From: JBGPEQ01 sp050180895
GTDB lineage: Bacteria; Pseudomonadota; Alphaproteobacteria; Dongiales; Dongiaceae
Assembly: GCA_050180895.1 (NCBI GenBank)
Contig: JBFXDS010000007.1
Span: forward strand, 128,359 to 192,358
Length of the DNA stretch: 64,000 nucleotides
Reading direction: 5' to 3'
Positions within the stretch are counted from its first letter, which is position 1, and every line of letters starts with the position of its first letter. The translations under genes and the position numbers were made by a program. The notes below the pieces were generated by a model that was not told the DNA's origin, did no database searches, and was given only the letters and a program-made list of their open reading frames with translations. Positions 7,515 through 16,183 of this stretch are shown in pieces.

Positions 7515-8591
7515 TCAGGTGTCGGCGTCGGGCGGCTTGTCCGGCGGGCCGGCCTTTTTCCCGGGCAGCCGGCGGTAGATCAGCGGCGCGAAGGCGAGGA
7601 CGAAGAAGTTCCGGCACACCTGGCAGGTGACGACGAAGGCGACGTCGATGCCGAGCGTATAGGTGATGACCGTCATCTCGACCATGCCGCCGGGCGCCAG
7701 GGCGAGCAGCAGGCCGATCGACGACCGGTCTAAGATCCAGCCGCCGAGCAGGGCGGTGACGGTCGCCATCGACAGGAGGACGGCGGCCCACAGCACGGCG
7801 GCGAGCACGATGCTGCCGAACTCGTTCCAGCGGATCTCGGCGAAGCGCGCGCCGGCGACGGCGCCGATCACCACCTGCACGAGCGCCACCAGCCAGGCCG
7901 GCGGCACCGCCTCGCTGAGGCCCGACCCGTGCACCGCGGCGCTTGCCAGCATGGTCGTGATCATGATGCCGCCGGGGAAGCGCACGAGCTTGCCGATGCC
8001 GTAGCCGGCAAGGCCGCAGAGGCCGAGGATGATCCAGTCGCGCGGCTCGAGGCCGCCGGCGGCGGCGCCGGGAAAGGCCGAGCGGCCGATGGGATGGCCG
8101 AGGACGAGCTGCAGCGCGAGCGGCACGGTGAAGACGGTGGCGGTGATGCGGACGGCGTGAACGAGCACGAGCGTCCGCATGTTGCCGCCGAGCGCTCCGC
8201 CGAGGAGCGTCATCTCGCCGAGTCCCGCGGGCGTGGCGGCGAAGAACGACGTCACGCGATCGAACCGGCAGAGCCGCCGGAAGAAGGCATAGCCGACGAG
8301 GATGGTGACGAGCGAGTAGGCGGCGACGAAGGCCACCGCGAACCACCACTCGGCAATGGAGGCGATGACCGCCGGGGTGAACGCGCTGCCGGCGAGGATC
8401 CCGACCACCGGCCGGGCGACGTCGCGCGCCTCGCGCGGCACCAGCCAGCGCCCGCCGCAGACGGCGACGACGGCGGCGGCGGTGAGGGATCCGAGCGTCC
8501 AGGGCAGCGGCGCGTGCATCGCGTAGAAGAGCAGGCCGCCGAGGCCGCCGACGAGCAGGGCCGCGGTCGTCGCGATCACCTTGCGAAGCAT
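7515..8591 (-). CDS. AbrB-family (DUF of PF05145) polytopic membrane protein
   Basis: 358-residue inner-membrane protein made of two similar halves with about ten predicted membrane segments (for example IATTAALLVGGLGGLLFYAM, AVAFVAAYSLVTILVGYAFF, WIILGLCGLAGYGIGKLV). The family pattern is visible in FFAATPAGLGEMTLLGGALGGN and its second-half counterpart LLALAPGGMVEMTVITYTLGID. PF05145 members are annotated as putative ammonia monooxygenase or AbrB-duplication proteins and are probably transporters; the substrate is unknown. The start ATG is at 8591. The C-terminal tail is Lys/Pro-rich. It forms its own leftward unit, separated from the ABC operon by a palindromic repeat. Confidence 0.85.
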   Translation of the reverse strand: MLRKVIATTAALLVGGLGGLLFYAMHAPLPWTLGSLTAAAVVAVCGGRWLVPREARDVARPVVGILAGSAFTPAVIASIAEWWFAVAFVAAYSLVTILVGYAFFRRLCRFDRVTSFFAATPAGLGEMTLLGGALGGNMRTLVLVHAVRITATVFTVPLALQLVLGHPIGRSAFPGAAAGGLEPRDWIILGLCGLAGYGIGKLVRFPGGIMITTMLASAAVHGSGLSEAVPPAWLVALVQVVIGAVAGARFAEIRWNEFGSIVLAAVLWAAVLLSMATVTALLGGWILDRSSIGLLLALAPGGMVEMTVITYTLGIDVAFVVTCQVCRNFFVLAFAPLIYRRLPGKKAGPPDKPPDADT

Positions 8592-8730
8592 GCGCCGTTC
8601 CCTTCAGCCGCGTCGGAGCCGCCGGGACGACGCCTCGCGATTCATCATTCGGTGTGCGCGGATATTTCACCATTTGCGCGGCGGACGCCAGCGCCAGAGC
8701 AGTACGCAAACAGTTTGAACCATCAAGTCG

Positions 8731-8828
8731 TACCCCCCACCCTACCCTCCCCCTCAAGGGGGGAGGGACGTTTCATCGGTTACGCGGGTCTCCCTCCCCC
8801 CTTGAGGGGGAGGGTAGGGTGGGAGGTG
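8731..8828. repeat. Palindromic repeat of the CCCTCCCCCTCAAGG type, copy 1
   Basis: Two near-perfect 30-bp arms (CACCCTACCCTCCCCCTC... and its complement) surround a ~22-bp loop. A sister copy is at 46192-46290. It lies between two leftward genes and could act as an mRNA 3'-end stabiliser or weak terminator. Confidence 0.8.
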
Positions 8829-8845
8829 TCGACGTAGTGATCTCA

Positions 8846-9628
8846 CTAAGGCGAGATATGCGCTGTCGGCGGCCTTCGGCGCCCGCGGGGTTGCGGCGGG
8901 GCGGTCGTCTTGGGCACGCGGTGGATGACGTCGTCGGTGTCGGCGAGGAGGCGGCGGACGGCGCGGCGGGCGGCGTCCGGCCGGCGGCGGCGGATGGCCT
9001 TCTCGATGTCTTCGTGCAGCGTCTGCGCGTGCCGCAGCGTTCCGACCCGGCGGGTGACGTAGACGAAGACGTTGGTCAGGGCGGATTCGATCAGAAAGCC
9101 GAAGGGCACGAGAAATTCGTTCCCGGCCGCGGTCAGGATCGCCAGATGGAAGCGGACGTCGGCCTCGATGCGGGCCTCGAAGGTGGCGGCCGTGCCCATG
9201 TCCCGGCAGGCGGCGGAGATGGCCGCCATCTGCGCCGCGTCGCGATGCGCCGCTGCGAGCGCCGCCGCCTCCGGCTCGAAGATGCGACGCATCTCCTGCA
9301 CCGAGCGCAGGAAGCGGTCGCGGTCCGGGGTCGCCATGTACCAGGCGAGGACGTCGCGGTCGAGCAGGTTCCAACGCTCGCGCGGCTCGACGCGCGTGCC
9401 GACCTTGGGCCGCGAGTTCAGCAGGCCCTTGGCCTTCAGCATCTTGATCGCCTCGCGCACGGCCGACCGGCTCATGCGCAGCCGGCGGCACCATTCCGCC
9501 TCGTTGGGCAGCAGCATGCCCGGCGCGAAATCGCCGCGCAGGATGCGCGTGCCGATCTCCTCGGCCGCGGCGAAATGCCGGCTCTTGCCGTTGCGCTTCT
9601 TCCTCGGTGCGGCCACGTCCCCCGTCAC
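8846..9628 (-). CDS. GntR/FadR-family regulator of the sugar ABC transporter
   Basis: 260-residue regulator with an N-terminal winged helix (about residues 20-85: EIGTRILRGDFAPGMLLPNEAEWCRRLRMSRSAVREAIKMLKAKG) and a C-terminal all-helical FCD domain (VQEMRRIFEPEAAALAA..., RIEADVRFHLAILTAAGN...). The start is GTG at 9628, overlapping the stop of the permease gene by four bases (GTGA), so it is translationally coupled. Its position in the operon suggests it responds to the transported sugar or a breakdown product and binds the divergent promoter region between 11533 and 11858. The C-terminal ~30 residues are Pro/Arg-rich. The family is certain and the ligand unknown. Confidence 0.93.
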   Translation of the reverse strand: MTGDVAAPRKKRNGKSRHFAAAEEIGTRILRGDFAPGMLLPNEAEWCRRLRMSRSAVREAIKMLKAKGLLNSRPKVGTRVEPRERWNLLDRDVLAWYMATPDRDRFLRSVQEMRRIFEPEAAALAAAHRDAAQMAAISAACRDMGTAATFEARIEADVRFHLAILTAAGNEFLVPFGFLIESALTNVFVYVTRRVGTLRHAQTLHEDIEKAIRRRRPDAARRAVRRLLADTDDVIHRVPKTTAPPQPRGRRRPPTAHISP

Positions 9629-10638
9629 TCCTCGGTCTGGCGAAGTCCCCGCACGCAATGAAGCATGACGGCGACGAGGATGCAGCTGCCGATGAAGGTG
9701 CCCTGCCAGAAGGTGCTGATGCCGAGCAGCGTCAGGCTGTTGCGGATCACCTCGATGAGCGCGGCGCCGACGACCCCGCCCAGCGCCGTGCCGCTGCCGC
9801 CCATGAGGTTGGCGCCGCCGATCACGGTCGCGGCGATGACGCGCAGCTCCGCGCCTTCGCCGAGATTCTGCGTCACGCCGCCGAGCCATCCCGCCATGAG
9901 CACGCCGGCGATGCCGGCGATGAGCGCGGAATAGACGTAGACGGTGATCTTGATGCGGCGCACGGGAACGCCGGTCAGCCGGGCGGCCTTCTCGTTGCCG
10001 CCGACGGCGAAGACATGGCATCCCCATTTCGTCCAGCGCAGCAGGAAGCCGGTGAGCGCCGTGAGCAGGATGAGGGCGATGACCGGATTGGGCACGCCGA
10101 TCGCGCCGAAGCCGAAGGTGGAGCCGCCGCCCAGCCACAGCAGCCGGTCGTGATCGGGGCCGAACTGGTAGACCATCTTGTTGTTCGACGCCACCTGCCC
10201 CAGGCTGCGGGCGATGACGAGCATGCCGAGCGTCACCACGAAGGGCGGCATGCGGACATAGGCGATGAGCACGCCGTTGACCAGCCCGACCGCCAGCGCC
10301 GCGGCGAGCGCGGCGCCGATGCCGATCCAGATCGAATGGCCGGCGTTCATGGTGATGCCCAGGATGATGGCGGAGAGGCCCATGACAGAGCCGACGGAGA
10401 GATCGATGCCGCCGGTGATGATGACGACGGTGACGCCGAGCGCGGCGATGGCGATGAAAGAGAAGTTGCGGGTGACGTTGAAGATGTTCTGCGTCGTCGC
10501 GAAGGTGTCCGTCACCAGGCTGAGCAGGAGGCAGGCGGCGACGGTGGCGACGAACACCCAGAAGGTCTGCCGTGACAGCAGCCACGCCACGGGGCCGTAG
10601 GTCTGGCGGTTGATGGTGTCGTCCAGCGTCGCGGCCAT
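9625..10638 (-). CDS. Sugar ABC transporter permease (RbsC/XylH type)
   Basis: Inner-membrane channel subunit of a carbohydrate-uptake transporter of the ribose/xylose class (BPD_transp_2). The start ATG at 10638 (MAATLDDTINRQTYGPVAWL) follows GAGGAGGAG; a longer open frame upstream runs into a palindromic repeat and is not preferred. The 337 residues contain about ten membrane segments. Family motifs are GVTVVIITGGIDLSVGSVMG and ATVIGGANLMGGSGTALGGVVGA. It lies between the ATPase gene (150 bp upstream, with repeat b in the gap) and the coupled GntR gene. Confidence 0.95.
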   Translation of the reverse strand: MAATLDDTINRQTYGPVAWLLSRQTFWVFVATVAACLLLSLVTDTFATTQNIFNVTRNFSFIAIAALGVTVVIITGGIDLSVGSVMGLSAIILGITMNAGHSIWIGIGAALAAALAVGLVNGVLIAYVRMPPFVVTLGMLVIARSLGQVASNNKMVYQFGPDHDRLLWLGGGSTFGFGAIGVPNPVIALILLTALTGFLLRWTKWGCHVFAVGGNEKAARLTGVPVRRIKITVYVYSALIAGIAGVLMAGWLGGVTQNLGEGAELRVIAATVIGGANLMGGSGTALGGVVGAALIEVIRNSLTLLGISTFWQGTFIGSCILVAVMLHCVRGLRQTEE

Positions 10639-10676
10639 GTCAGCGGACTCCTCCTCTTCGTGTGGCGTGTCCGCCG

Positions 10677-10761
10677 GTGCGTCCTTCGACGAGCTCAGGA
10701 TGAGGGCGAGTCTTCGTGGCACGAAGAATAGTCCTCATGCTGAGCTTGTCGAAGCACGCAC
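10677..10761. repeat. 85-bp palindromic intergenic repeat, copy b
   Basis: Same length and arms as copy a, with slight divergence (GTGCGTCCTTCGACGAGC; right arm ...GAAGCACGCAC). It lies between the ATPase and permease genes of one operon, where it could form a hairpin in the transcript. Confidence 0.88.
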
Positions 10762-10791
10762 GACGCCGGTGCGGGGCGGTCGCAGGCATCG

Positions 10792-11532
10792 TCACGCCGT
10801 CTCGATCGCGCCGGTGATCAGGCCGGTCACCTCCTCGGGCGAGGAGGCGGCGGCCGGCTTGTCCGCCACCTTGCGGCCGCGCCGGAGCACGACGATGCGG
10901 TCGGCGACGGCGAACACGTCGGGCATGCGGTGGCTGATCAGGACGACGGCCAGGCCCTGGTCGCGCAGATGGCGGATGAGGTTGAGGACCTCGCCGACCT
11001 GGCGGACGGAGATCGCGGCGGTCGGCTCGTCCATCAGCACGATCTTGGGATCCGAGAGCCGGGTGCGGGCGATCGCCACGGCCTGGCGCTGGCCGCCCGA
11101 CATCTGGCGCACCAGGTCGCGCGGGCGGGTCTCCGACTTCAGCTCGGCGAACAGCTGCGCGGCGCGGCGGTACATCGCGGGATAATCGAGGATCCGGAAC
11201 GGCCAGACGCCACGGCGCAGCTCCCGGCTCAGGAACACGTTCACCGCGGCCGAGAGATTGTCGCACAGCGCGAGATCCTGGTAGACGATCTCGATGCCGT
11301 GGCGGCGCGCCTCGACCGGCCGATGGAAGGCGACCTCGGCGCCGTCGATGAGCATGCTGCCGTGCGTCGGCGGGAAATTGCCGGCGATGATCTTCACCAG
11401 CGTGGACTTGCCGGCCCCGTTGTCGCCCATGAGCCCGATGGTCTCGCCCGCCTCGAGCGCGAGCGAGACGTCGCTGAGCGCATGAATGGCGCCGAAATGC
11501 TTGGAGATGTTCCTGAGCTCCAGAACCGCCAT
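10792..11532 (-). CDS. Sugar ABC transporter ATP-binding protein (single-domain, FrcA-like)
   Basis: 246-residue ATPase that powers the adjacent permease. The start ATG at 11532 begins MAVLELRNISKHFGAIHALSDV. Walker A is GDNGAGKST, the signature is MSGGQRQAVA, Walker B is KIVLMDEPTAAIS and the switch histidine is in VVLISHRM. Only one nucleotide-binding domain is present, as in fructose-type FrcA, whereas RbsA/XylG carry two. It is the first gene of the leftward operon ATPase-permease-GntR and diverges from the binding-protein gene across 326 bp. Confidence 0.95.
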   Translation of the reverse strand: MAVLELRNISKHFGAIHALSDVSLALEAGETIGLMGDNGAGKSTLVKIIAGNFPPTHGSMLIDGAEVAFHRPVEARRHGIEIVYQDLALCDNLSAAVNVFLSRELRRGVWPFRILDYPAMYRRAAQLFAELKSETRPRDLVRQMSGGQRQAVAIARTRLSDPKIVLMDEPTAAISVRQVGEVLNLIRHLRDQGLAVVLISHRMPDVFAVADRIVVLRRGRKVADKPAAASSPEEVTGLITGAIETA

Positions 11533-11683
11533 CCCGGCCCTTCCCCTAACGAAATCCGATCCGGCGGTGATGCCTTCGCCGCCGGGCCGTCCGCATCTTT
11601 TCTTGCGCCGGTCCGCGGACCCGCGAGTCAATAGAGCATGCAGTTCGATCCCGTCAATTCTCCGCTGATGCTGCAGCGCATTC

Positions 11684-11698
11684 ATTTATCTGACAAAT
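11684..11698. promoter_or_regulatory. Candidate GntR operator in the sugar-transporter divergent region
   Basis: ATTTATCTGACAAAT is a near-palindrome: ATTTATC against GACAAAT (complement ATTTGTC) around a central T, with one mismatched pair. It resembles FadR-subfamily GntR sites. It lies between the divergent ATPase and binding-protein genes, 152 bp before one start and 161 bp before the other. The remainder of 11533-11858 holds no gene. Confidence 0.45.
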
Positions 11699-11858
11699 CA
11701 TCTTGACTCGTTTCGGCGATGCGCCTTAGCCTTTCGGCAAAACAGCGACATAGCTCGGGCTGATCGGCGTCCTCGCGACAGGCGCGGACGCCCCGACGTA
11801 CGGGTCGATTGCAGAGGCAGGCAGTTCATCGGCCGCCGAAACGAGAAGGGAGGGCGCA

Positions 11859-12851
11859 ATGAAGATGAAGGGCGTACTCGGATTGGTCGCGGCAACGGCG
11901 TTGACGGTTGCGGCGACGTCTGCCTTGGCGCAGGACAAGGTCCTCGCCATCGTCGTGAAGGGGCTCGACAACCCGTTCTTCGAGCAGATCAACCTCGGCT
12001 GCCAGAAGGCGAATGCCGAGCTCGCGGGAACCGGCTACACCTGCCTCTACACCGGGCCGGCCTCGAGCGCCGACGAGGCGGGCGAGGTGCAGATCGTCGA
12101 CGACCTGCTGACCAAGGGCGTCGCGGCGATCGCCATCTCGCCGTCGAACGCGCCGCTGATGGCCAACCTGTTGAAGCAGCGGGCGCCGCAGATTCCGGTG
12201 ATGACCATCGACGCCGACCTCGGGGCGGAGGATGCGGGCCTGCGCAAGACCTACCTGGGCACCGACAACTACCTGATGGGCGTCAAGTTCGCCGAGTATC
12301 TGCAGAAGCTGAAGCCGGACGGCGGCACCATCTGCCTGCAGCTCGGCAACGTCGCCGCCGACAACATCAACGCCCGCGCCGCCGGCACGCGCGACACGCT
12401 GGCGGGCGCCAAGGGCACCGAGCGCCTCACCGGCCAGAACGGCTGGACGGAGATCGACGGCTGCCCGCTCTACACCAACGACCAGGCCGACCTGGCGAAC
12501 CAGCAGATGGCCGATACCTTCACCGCCAATCCCGATCTCGACGCCTTCGTGCTCGAGGGCGGCTGGGCGCAGTTCGCGCCGCAGGCCTATGCGCAGGTGA
12601 CCGATCAGGTCATGGACAAGCTGAAGAGCGGCAAGCTCATCATCGTCGCCGGCGACACGCTGCCGCCGCAGATCGAGGCCCTCAAGGCCGGGCGCAGCCA
12701 CGTGCAGGTCGGCCAGCGCCCGTTCGAGATGGGCTACAAGGCGCCCTTCGTCATGCGCGACCTGATCGAGGGCAAGACGGTCGAGTCCGTCCTCTACACG
12801 GGCCTCGACGAATGCACGCAGGAGAACGTGGACACCTGCATCGCCAAATGA
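11859..12851 (+). CDS. Periplasmic sugar-binding protein (Peripla_BP_4)
   Basis: Solute receptor of the sugar ABC transporter encoded divergently on its left. It has 330 residues, with signal peptide MKMKGVLGLVAATALTVAA and a cleavage site after SALA. The mature protein starts QDKVLAIVVKGLDNPFFEQINLGC, typical of ribose/galactose-type binding proteins, with two alpha/beta lobes (IAISPSNAPLM, TIDADLGAEDAG, VAGDTLPPQ). AGGGAGGG upstream of the ATG gives strong translation. A rho-independent terminator follows within 30 bp, so the gene is transcribed alone. The true ligand cannot be read from sequence. Confidence 0.93.
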   Translation: MKMKGVLGLVAATALTVAATSALAQDKVLAIVVKGLDNPFFEQINLGCQKANAELAGTGYTCLYTGPASSADEAGEVQIVDDLLTKGVAAIAISPSNAPLMANLLKQRAPQIPVMTIDADLGAEDAGLRKTYLGTDNYLMGVKFAEYLQKLKPDGGTICLQLGNVAADNINARAAGTRDTLAGAKGTERLTGQNGWTEIDGCPLYTNDQADLANQQMADTFTANPDLDAFVLEGGWAQFAPQAYAQVTDQVMDKLKSGKLIIVAGDTLPPQIEALKAGRSHVQVGQRPFEMGYKAPFVMRDLIEGKTVESVLYTGLDECTQENVDTCIAK

Positions 12852-12876
12852 CCGACCGACCTCGGCGCTAACTTCG

Positions 12877-12905
12877 GAAGGGGCCGTGAGGCCCCTTCGT
12901 TTTTT
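12877..12905 (+). terminator. Rho-independent terminator of the sugar-binding protein gene
   Basis: GAAGGGGCC (12877-12885), loop GTGA and GGCCCCTTC (12890-12898) form a perfect 9-bp stem, followed shortly by a run of six T residues. It lies 25 bp after the stop codon. Confidence 0.9.
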
Positions 12906-12999
12906 GGCGGCGAAATCGTGGCAAGACGCTCGTGGCGGCTGGCCGAGACCGGCTGCGGGCCGCTATGATAGGGCGAATCATCAGCAGGGGACGATGCCG

Positions 13000-13977
13000 A
13001 TGTCGAAGCCGGTGCATATCGACCGCAACCTCGCGCTCGAAGTGGTGCGCGTCACCGAGGCGGCAGCGCTCGCCGCGTCGCGGCTCATGGGGCGCGGCGA
13101 CGAGAAGGCCGCCGACCAGGCGGCGGTGGACGCCATGCGCAAGGCGCTCAACGGGCTCTCGGTGGACGGCACCGTCGTCATCGGCGAGGGCGAGCGGGAC
13201 GAGGCGCCGATGCTGTTCATCGGTGAGAAGGTCGGCGCCGGCGGCCCCAAGGTGGACATCGCGCTCGATCCGCTCGAAGGCACCACGATCACCGCCAAGG
13301 GCGGCAACAACGCGCTGGCGGTGGTGGCGATGGCGGCGGAGGGCGGATTCCTCAACGCGCCGGACGTCTATATGGACAAGATCGCGATCGGCGGCGGCCT
13401 TCCCGACGGGGTCGTCGATCTCGACGCCAAGCCGGAGCAGAACCTGCGCGAGCTGGCGAAGGCCAAGAAGGTCGACGTCTCCGACATCGTCGCCTGCATC
13501 CTCGACCGGCCGCGCCACGCCGAGCTCATCGCCCGCGTGCGCTCGGCCGGCGCGCGCATCATGCTGATCTCCGACGGCGACGTGAGCGGCGTGATCGCGA
13601 CCTCGCGCGCCGAGAGCGGCGTCGACATCTATGTCGGCAGCGGCGGCGCGCCGGAGGGTGTGCTGGCCGCCGCCGCCCTGCGCTGCATCGGCGGCCAGAT
13701 GCAGGGGCGGCTGCTGTTCCGCAACGACGACGAGCGGGGGCGGGCGCAGCGCTGCGGCATCACCGACTTCAACCGCAAGTACGGACTGTTGGACCTCGCC
13801 AAGGGCGAGGTGATGTTCGCGGCGACCGGCGTCACCGACGGCACCATGCTGCGCGGCGTCCGCCGCTTCCGCGGCGGCGGCACGACCCATTCCATGGTCA
13901 TGCGCTCGAAGACTGGCACCGTGCGCATCATCGAGGCGCACCACAACTTCGAACGGAAGCCGGGGTTCGACGCGTAG
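13000..13977 (+). CDS. glpX: Class II fructose-1,6-bisphosphatase
   Basis: Hydrolyses fructose-1,6-bisphosphate to fructose-6-phosphate in gluconeogenesis. In-frame ATGs are at 12994 and 13000; AGGGG ending at 12990 is properly spaced for 13000 (MSKPVHIDRNLALEVVRVTEAAALAASRLMG). At 325 residues it matches GlpX. Motifs include GRGDEKAADQAAVDAMR, the metal-site segments VIGEGERDEAPML and IALDPLEGTTITAKG, and the Gly-rich IYVGSGGAPEGVLAAAAL. In alphaproteobacteria it usually lies directly after hom and before recJ; the recJ link is preserved here. Confidence 0.96.
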   Translation: MSKPVHIDRNLALEVVRVTEAAALAASRLMGRGDEKAADQAAVDAMRKALNGLSVDGTVVIGEGERDEAPMLFIGEKVGAGGPKVDIALDPLEGTTITAKGGNNALAVVAMAAEGGFLNAPDVYMDKIAIGGGLPDGVVDLDAKPEQNLRELAKAKKVDVSDIVACILDRPRHAELIARVRSAGARIMLISDGDVSGVIATSRAESGVDIYVGSGGAPEGVLAAAALRCIGGQMQGRLLFRNDDERGRAQRCGITDFNRKYGLLDLAKGEVMFAATGVTDGTMLRGVRRFRGGGTTHSMVMRSKTGTVRIIEAHHNFERKPGFDA

Positions 13978-14140
13978 GCGCGCCGCCGCCTGAGGTAGCC
14001 GTCATGTGGCGGCGAAATTTAACCGCGAAGTCGCGAAGGCGCAGAGCGCGCGGCCGCGGCGCCAGCGCGTTCACATGTCTCGCGATGGATTCGCATCGTT
14101 CACCCGCCCTTGGCGCCAGGAGCGGCGGGGCATGACCGCC

Positions 14141-14225
14141 GTGCGTCCTTCGACAAGCTCAGGATGAGGAAGAGTCCTGGTGGCACGAAGAAGACCCCTC
14201 ATCCCGAGCTTGTCGAAGGACGCAC
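14141..14225. repeat. 85-bp palindromic intergenic repeat, copy c
   Basis: Arms begin GTGCGTCCTTCGACAAGC and the loop holds GGTGGCACGAAG. It lies in the 360-bp glpX-recJ gap, whose remainder (13978-14140, 14226-14337) shows no gene; a short ACCGCGAAGTCGCGAAGG tract near 14020 is another low-complexity repeat type. Confidence 0.9.
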
Positions 14226-14337
14226 GGTGCCGGTTCGAGACGCCGTCGAAACGAATGGCATTTCAACCACGATTGCCCCGCCCACAAGAGGCGGGGGGAT
14301 TGCGTTGGTCTGTTGCGGCCCGAGCCGGGAGCAGGGC

Positions 14338-16113
14338 GTGACCGCACTCGACCAGGCCTTCCTCGGCGTCGATCGTTCCTTCTGCGGGCGGCGGTGGCGT
14401 CAGCGGAAGGGCGACGACCGCCAGGGGCTGGCGCTGGCGCAGCGGCTGAGCCTGCCCGAGATGGTGGGACGGCTGCTGGCGGCGCGCGGCGTCGGCGTCG
14501 ACGACGCCGCGGCCTATCTCCATCCGACATTGCGCGAACTGCTGCCCGATCCGTCGGGCTTCCGCGACATGGACCGCGCCGTCGACCGGCTCGTCCGCGC
14601 CGTCGTCGACGGCGAGGGCATCGCCGTGTTCGGCGACTACGACGTCGACGGCGCGACGTCGGCGGCGCTGCTGCAGCGTTTCTTCGCCGCCCTCGGCGTC
14701 GCGGTCCGGCTCTACATCCCCGATCGCCTGACCGAGGGCTACGGGCCGAACGCGCAGGCCCTGCTGCGCCTGCGGGAGGAGGGGATCGCCGTGGTGATCA
14801 CCGTGGATTGCGGGACCACGGCGTTCGCCGCGCTGGAGACGGCCGCCGCGGCCGGCCTCGCGGTCGTCGTTCTCGATCACCACGTGGCCGAGCCGGACCT
14901 GCCGGCGGCGGCGGCGGTGGTCAATCCCAACCGGCTGGACGAGTCCGCCGGCCATCGCCAGCTGGCGGCCGTGGGCGTGACCTTCCTGCTGGTCGTGGCG
15001 CTCAATCGCGCCCTGCGCGCGGCCGGCTGGTACGGCGCGGCGCGGCCGGAGCCCGATCTGAAGCAATGGCTCGATCTGGTGGCGCTCGGCACGGTGTGCG
15101 ACGTGGTGCCGCTCACCGGCGTCAACCGCGCCCTCGTCAGCCAGGGCCTCAAGGTGCTGGCGTGGCGCGGCAATGCCGGGCTGGCGGCGTTGGCCGACAC
15201 GGCCGGCCTGAAGGAGCCGCCCGGCGCCTATCATGCCGGCTTCGTCCTGGGACCGCGCATCAACGCCGGCGGTCGCATCGGCGTCGCCGATCTCGGCGTG
15301 CGCCTGCTGACCGCGACGGACGCGGCCGAGGCGGCCGCGCTGGCATGCCGGCTCGACGCGCTCAACGCCGAACGGCGCGCGGTCGAGCAGGCCGTGCTTG
15401 CCGAGGCGATCGCCCAGGTCGAAGCGCAGGCGACGCCTCATCGCGCCCTGGTCATGGCCAGCGCCGAAGGCTGGCACGCCGGCGTCATCGGCATCGTCGC
15501 CGGCCGGCTCAAGGAGCGCTACAACCGGCCGGCCTGCGTGGTCGCCGTGGCCGGCGGCATCGGCAAGGGCTCCGGACGTTCGGTCAGCGGCCTCGATCTC
15601 GGCAGCGCCGTGATCGCCGCGCGCCAGGCCGGGCTGCTGATCAACGGCGGCGGCCATGCCATGGCGGCGGGGTTCACGGTGGCGCAGGATCGCGTTGCGG
15701 CGTTGGCGGAGTTCCTCGGCGAGCGGCTGGCCGCCGCCGGCGGCGCCATCGTGCCGGTGCTGGAGATCGACGGCGCCCTCGCCGCGGCGGCGGCGACGGC
15801 GGAGCTGGCGCGGCTCGTCGGTCGGCTCGGTCCGTTCGGCAGCGGCAACCCGGAGCCGCGCTTCGCGATCACCGATCTGCGCGTCGGGCGCGGCGAGGTG
15901 GTGGGCGACGGCCATGTGCGCGCCGTGCTCGCCGATGCCGGCGGCACGCGGCTCAAGGCGATCGCGTTCCGCAGCGCCGGCGACCCGCTCGGCCAGGCGC
16001 TGCTGCGCGGCGGCGGCGCGCCGCTGCATCTCGCCGGCACGCTGCGGGTCGATTCCTGGCAGGACCGTTCGGAGGTGCAGCTGATCATCGAGGACGGCGC
16101 CGCCGCTGCGTGA
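14338..16113 (+). CDS. recJ: Single-stranded-DNA-specific 5'-3' exonuclease RecJ
   Basis: DHH-superfamily nuclease acting in recombination and mismatch repair. The likely start is GTG at 14338 (TALDQAFLGVDRSFCGRRW), preceded by GGGAGCAGGG; the frame runs further upstream into repeat c and is not credible there. At 591 residues it fits RecJ. Catalytic motifs are FGDYDVDGATSAAL (I), ITVDCGTT (II) and the DHH motif VVLDHHVAE near residue 179. The DHHA1 domain shows GIGKGSGRSVSGLDLG and LLINGGGHAMAAGF, and an OB-fold region with GPFGSGNPEP closes the protein. Confidence 0.97.
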   Translation: MTALDQAFLGVDRSFCGRRWRQRKGDDRQGLALAQRLSLPEMVGRLLAARGVGVDDAAAYLHPTLRELLPDPSGFRDMDRAVDRLVRAVVDGEGIAVFGDYDVDGATSAALLQRFFAALGVAVRLYIPDRLTEGYGPNAQALLRLREEGIAVVITVDCGTTAFAALETAAAAGLAVVVLDHHVAEPDLPAAAAVVNPNRLDESAGHRQLAAVGVTFLLVVALNRALRAAGWYGAARPEPDLKQWLDLVALGTVCDVVPLTGVNRALVSQGLKVLAWRGNAGLAALADTAGLKEPPGAYHAGFVLGPRINAGGRIGVADLGVRLLTATDAAEAAALACRLDALNAERRAVEQAVLAEAIAQVEAQATPHRALVMASAEGWHAGVIGIVAGRLKERYNRPACVVAVAGGIGKGSGRSVSGLDLGSAVIAARQAGLLINGGGHAMAAGFTVAQDRVAALAEFLGERLAAAGGAIVPVLEIDGALAAAAATAELARLVGRLGPFGSGNPEPRFAITDLRVGRGEVVGDGHVRAVLADAGGTRLKAIAFRSAGDPLGQALLRGGGAPLHLAGTLRVDSWQDRSEVQLIIEDGAAAA

Positions 16114-16134
16114 CGCGGGCGCCGCTTGCAGAGA

Positions 16135-16162
16135 CGCGACGGACCCGGCCGGGTCCGTCGCG
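16135..16162. repeat. 28-bp perfect palindrome between convergent genes
   Basis: The 14-bp arm CGCGACGGACCCGG at 16135-16148 is followed directly by its exact complement. It lies between the recJ stop and the stop of the leftward lipoprotein gene. A snap-back stem here could terminate transcription from both sides, although a T-run is lacking. Confidence 0.75.
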
Positions 16163-16183
16163 GCTTCAGCGTCGAGCGGCCGT

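Noticed and set aside
8846..10585. Single 579-codon protein joining permease-region sequence to a GntR domain
   Set aside because: The first half is an out-of-frame reading of the permease. The GntR gene starts at the GTG at 9628 overlapping the permease stop.
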